Shown here: in pieces, positions 12,473-12,481 of the stretch | How the letters are laid out: every line of letters starts with the position of its first letter | Numbering within the stretch: the stretch's first letter is position 1 | NCBI GenBank assembly: GCA_030623545.1 | Contig: JAUXLW010000020.1 | Coordinates: forward strand, 1 to 12,481 | Direction: 5' to 3' | From: Acidimicrobiia bacterium | Lineage (GTDB): Bacteria > Actinomycetota > Acidimicrobiia > Spongiisociales > SHLN01 | Length of the DNA stretch: 12,481 nt | Notes under the pieces: model-generated | Seen by the model: the letters and a program-made list of their open reading frames with translations, nothing else | Database searches by the model: none | Told to the model about the DNA's origin: nothing | Program-made: the position numbers and the translations under genes

Positions 12473-12481
12473 ATGGATGCC
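12473..12481 (+). CDS. Start of a divergent gene, cut by the right edge
   Basis: Only ATG GAT GCC (Met-Asp-Ala) lies in the window. The start is supported by AAGGAG at 12460-12465, seven bases upstream, and by a 76-base gap from tRNA-Thr, divergent to it, that can hold a promoter. The product cannot be inferred. Confidence 0.5.

Overview
The window is a high-GC actinobacterial housekeeping region, read almost entirely from the minus strand. It covers the translation/transcription supercluster from rpmG through secE-nusG, rplK-rplA and rplJ-rplL to rpoB. The order tRNA-Thr, tRNA-Met, rpmG, hadAB, tRNA-Trp, secE, nusG, rplK, rplA matches, from memory, the arrangement in Mycobacterium tuberculosis. 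That order, the HadAB-type dehydratase, the NusG with a long acidic N-terminus and the RpoB sequence all point to Actinobacteria. The genome does not look mycobacterial: HadA and HadB are fused, there is no hadC, and an ECF sigma/anti-sigma pair sits where hadC would be. I lean towards Acidimicrobiia or a related deep lineage, without proof.

Layout from the right edge (start of transcription) to the left. (1) 12.4-12.07 kb: tRNA-Thr(GGT), tRNA-Met(CAT) and rpmG, with a divergent plus-strand gene that only begins at the right edge. (2) 11.9-10.15 kb: a fused HadA-HadB dehydratase, then an ECF sigma factor and its zinc anti-sigma factor, packed with a 4-nt gap and a 4-nt overlap. A 181-bp spacer full of direct and inverted GACGCA words separates rpmG from hadAB. 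(3) 10.1-7.4 kb: tRNA-Trp, secE, nusG, rplK, rplA. (4) 7.4-7.2 kb: a 199-bp spacer with a heptamer tandem repeat, a candidate promoter and a structured leader that may be the L10 autoregulatory site. (5) 7.2-5.9 kb: rplJ and rplL. (6) 5.85-3.5 kb: three accessory genes between rplL and rpoB: an EamA transporter, a plus-strand lipoprotein with a spondin-N-like domain, and a GNAT acetyltransferase. (7) 3.48-3.33 kb: an rpoB-specific promoter and leader. (8) 3331 to the left edge: rpoB, cut off near its C-terminus.

Most genes serve information flow: the ribosomal stalk and L1/L11 arm, SecE, NusG and RNA polymerase beta. HadAB belongs to fatty acid elongation. Beyond the standard operon, the points that deserve attention are: a bacterial spondin-like lipoprotein inserted between rplL and rpoB, probably on a leaderless mRNA; a 130-residue acidic Ala/Glu/Pro tail on ribosomal protein L10, with a comparable acidic extension on NusG in the neighbouring operon; the sigma/anti-sigma pair coupled to hadAB; and two unusual intergenic repeat blocks. 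I found no CRISPR array, insertion sequence, phage gene or defence system. No gene-free stretch exceeds about 200 bp.
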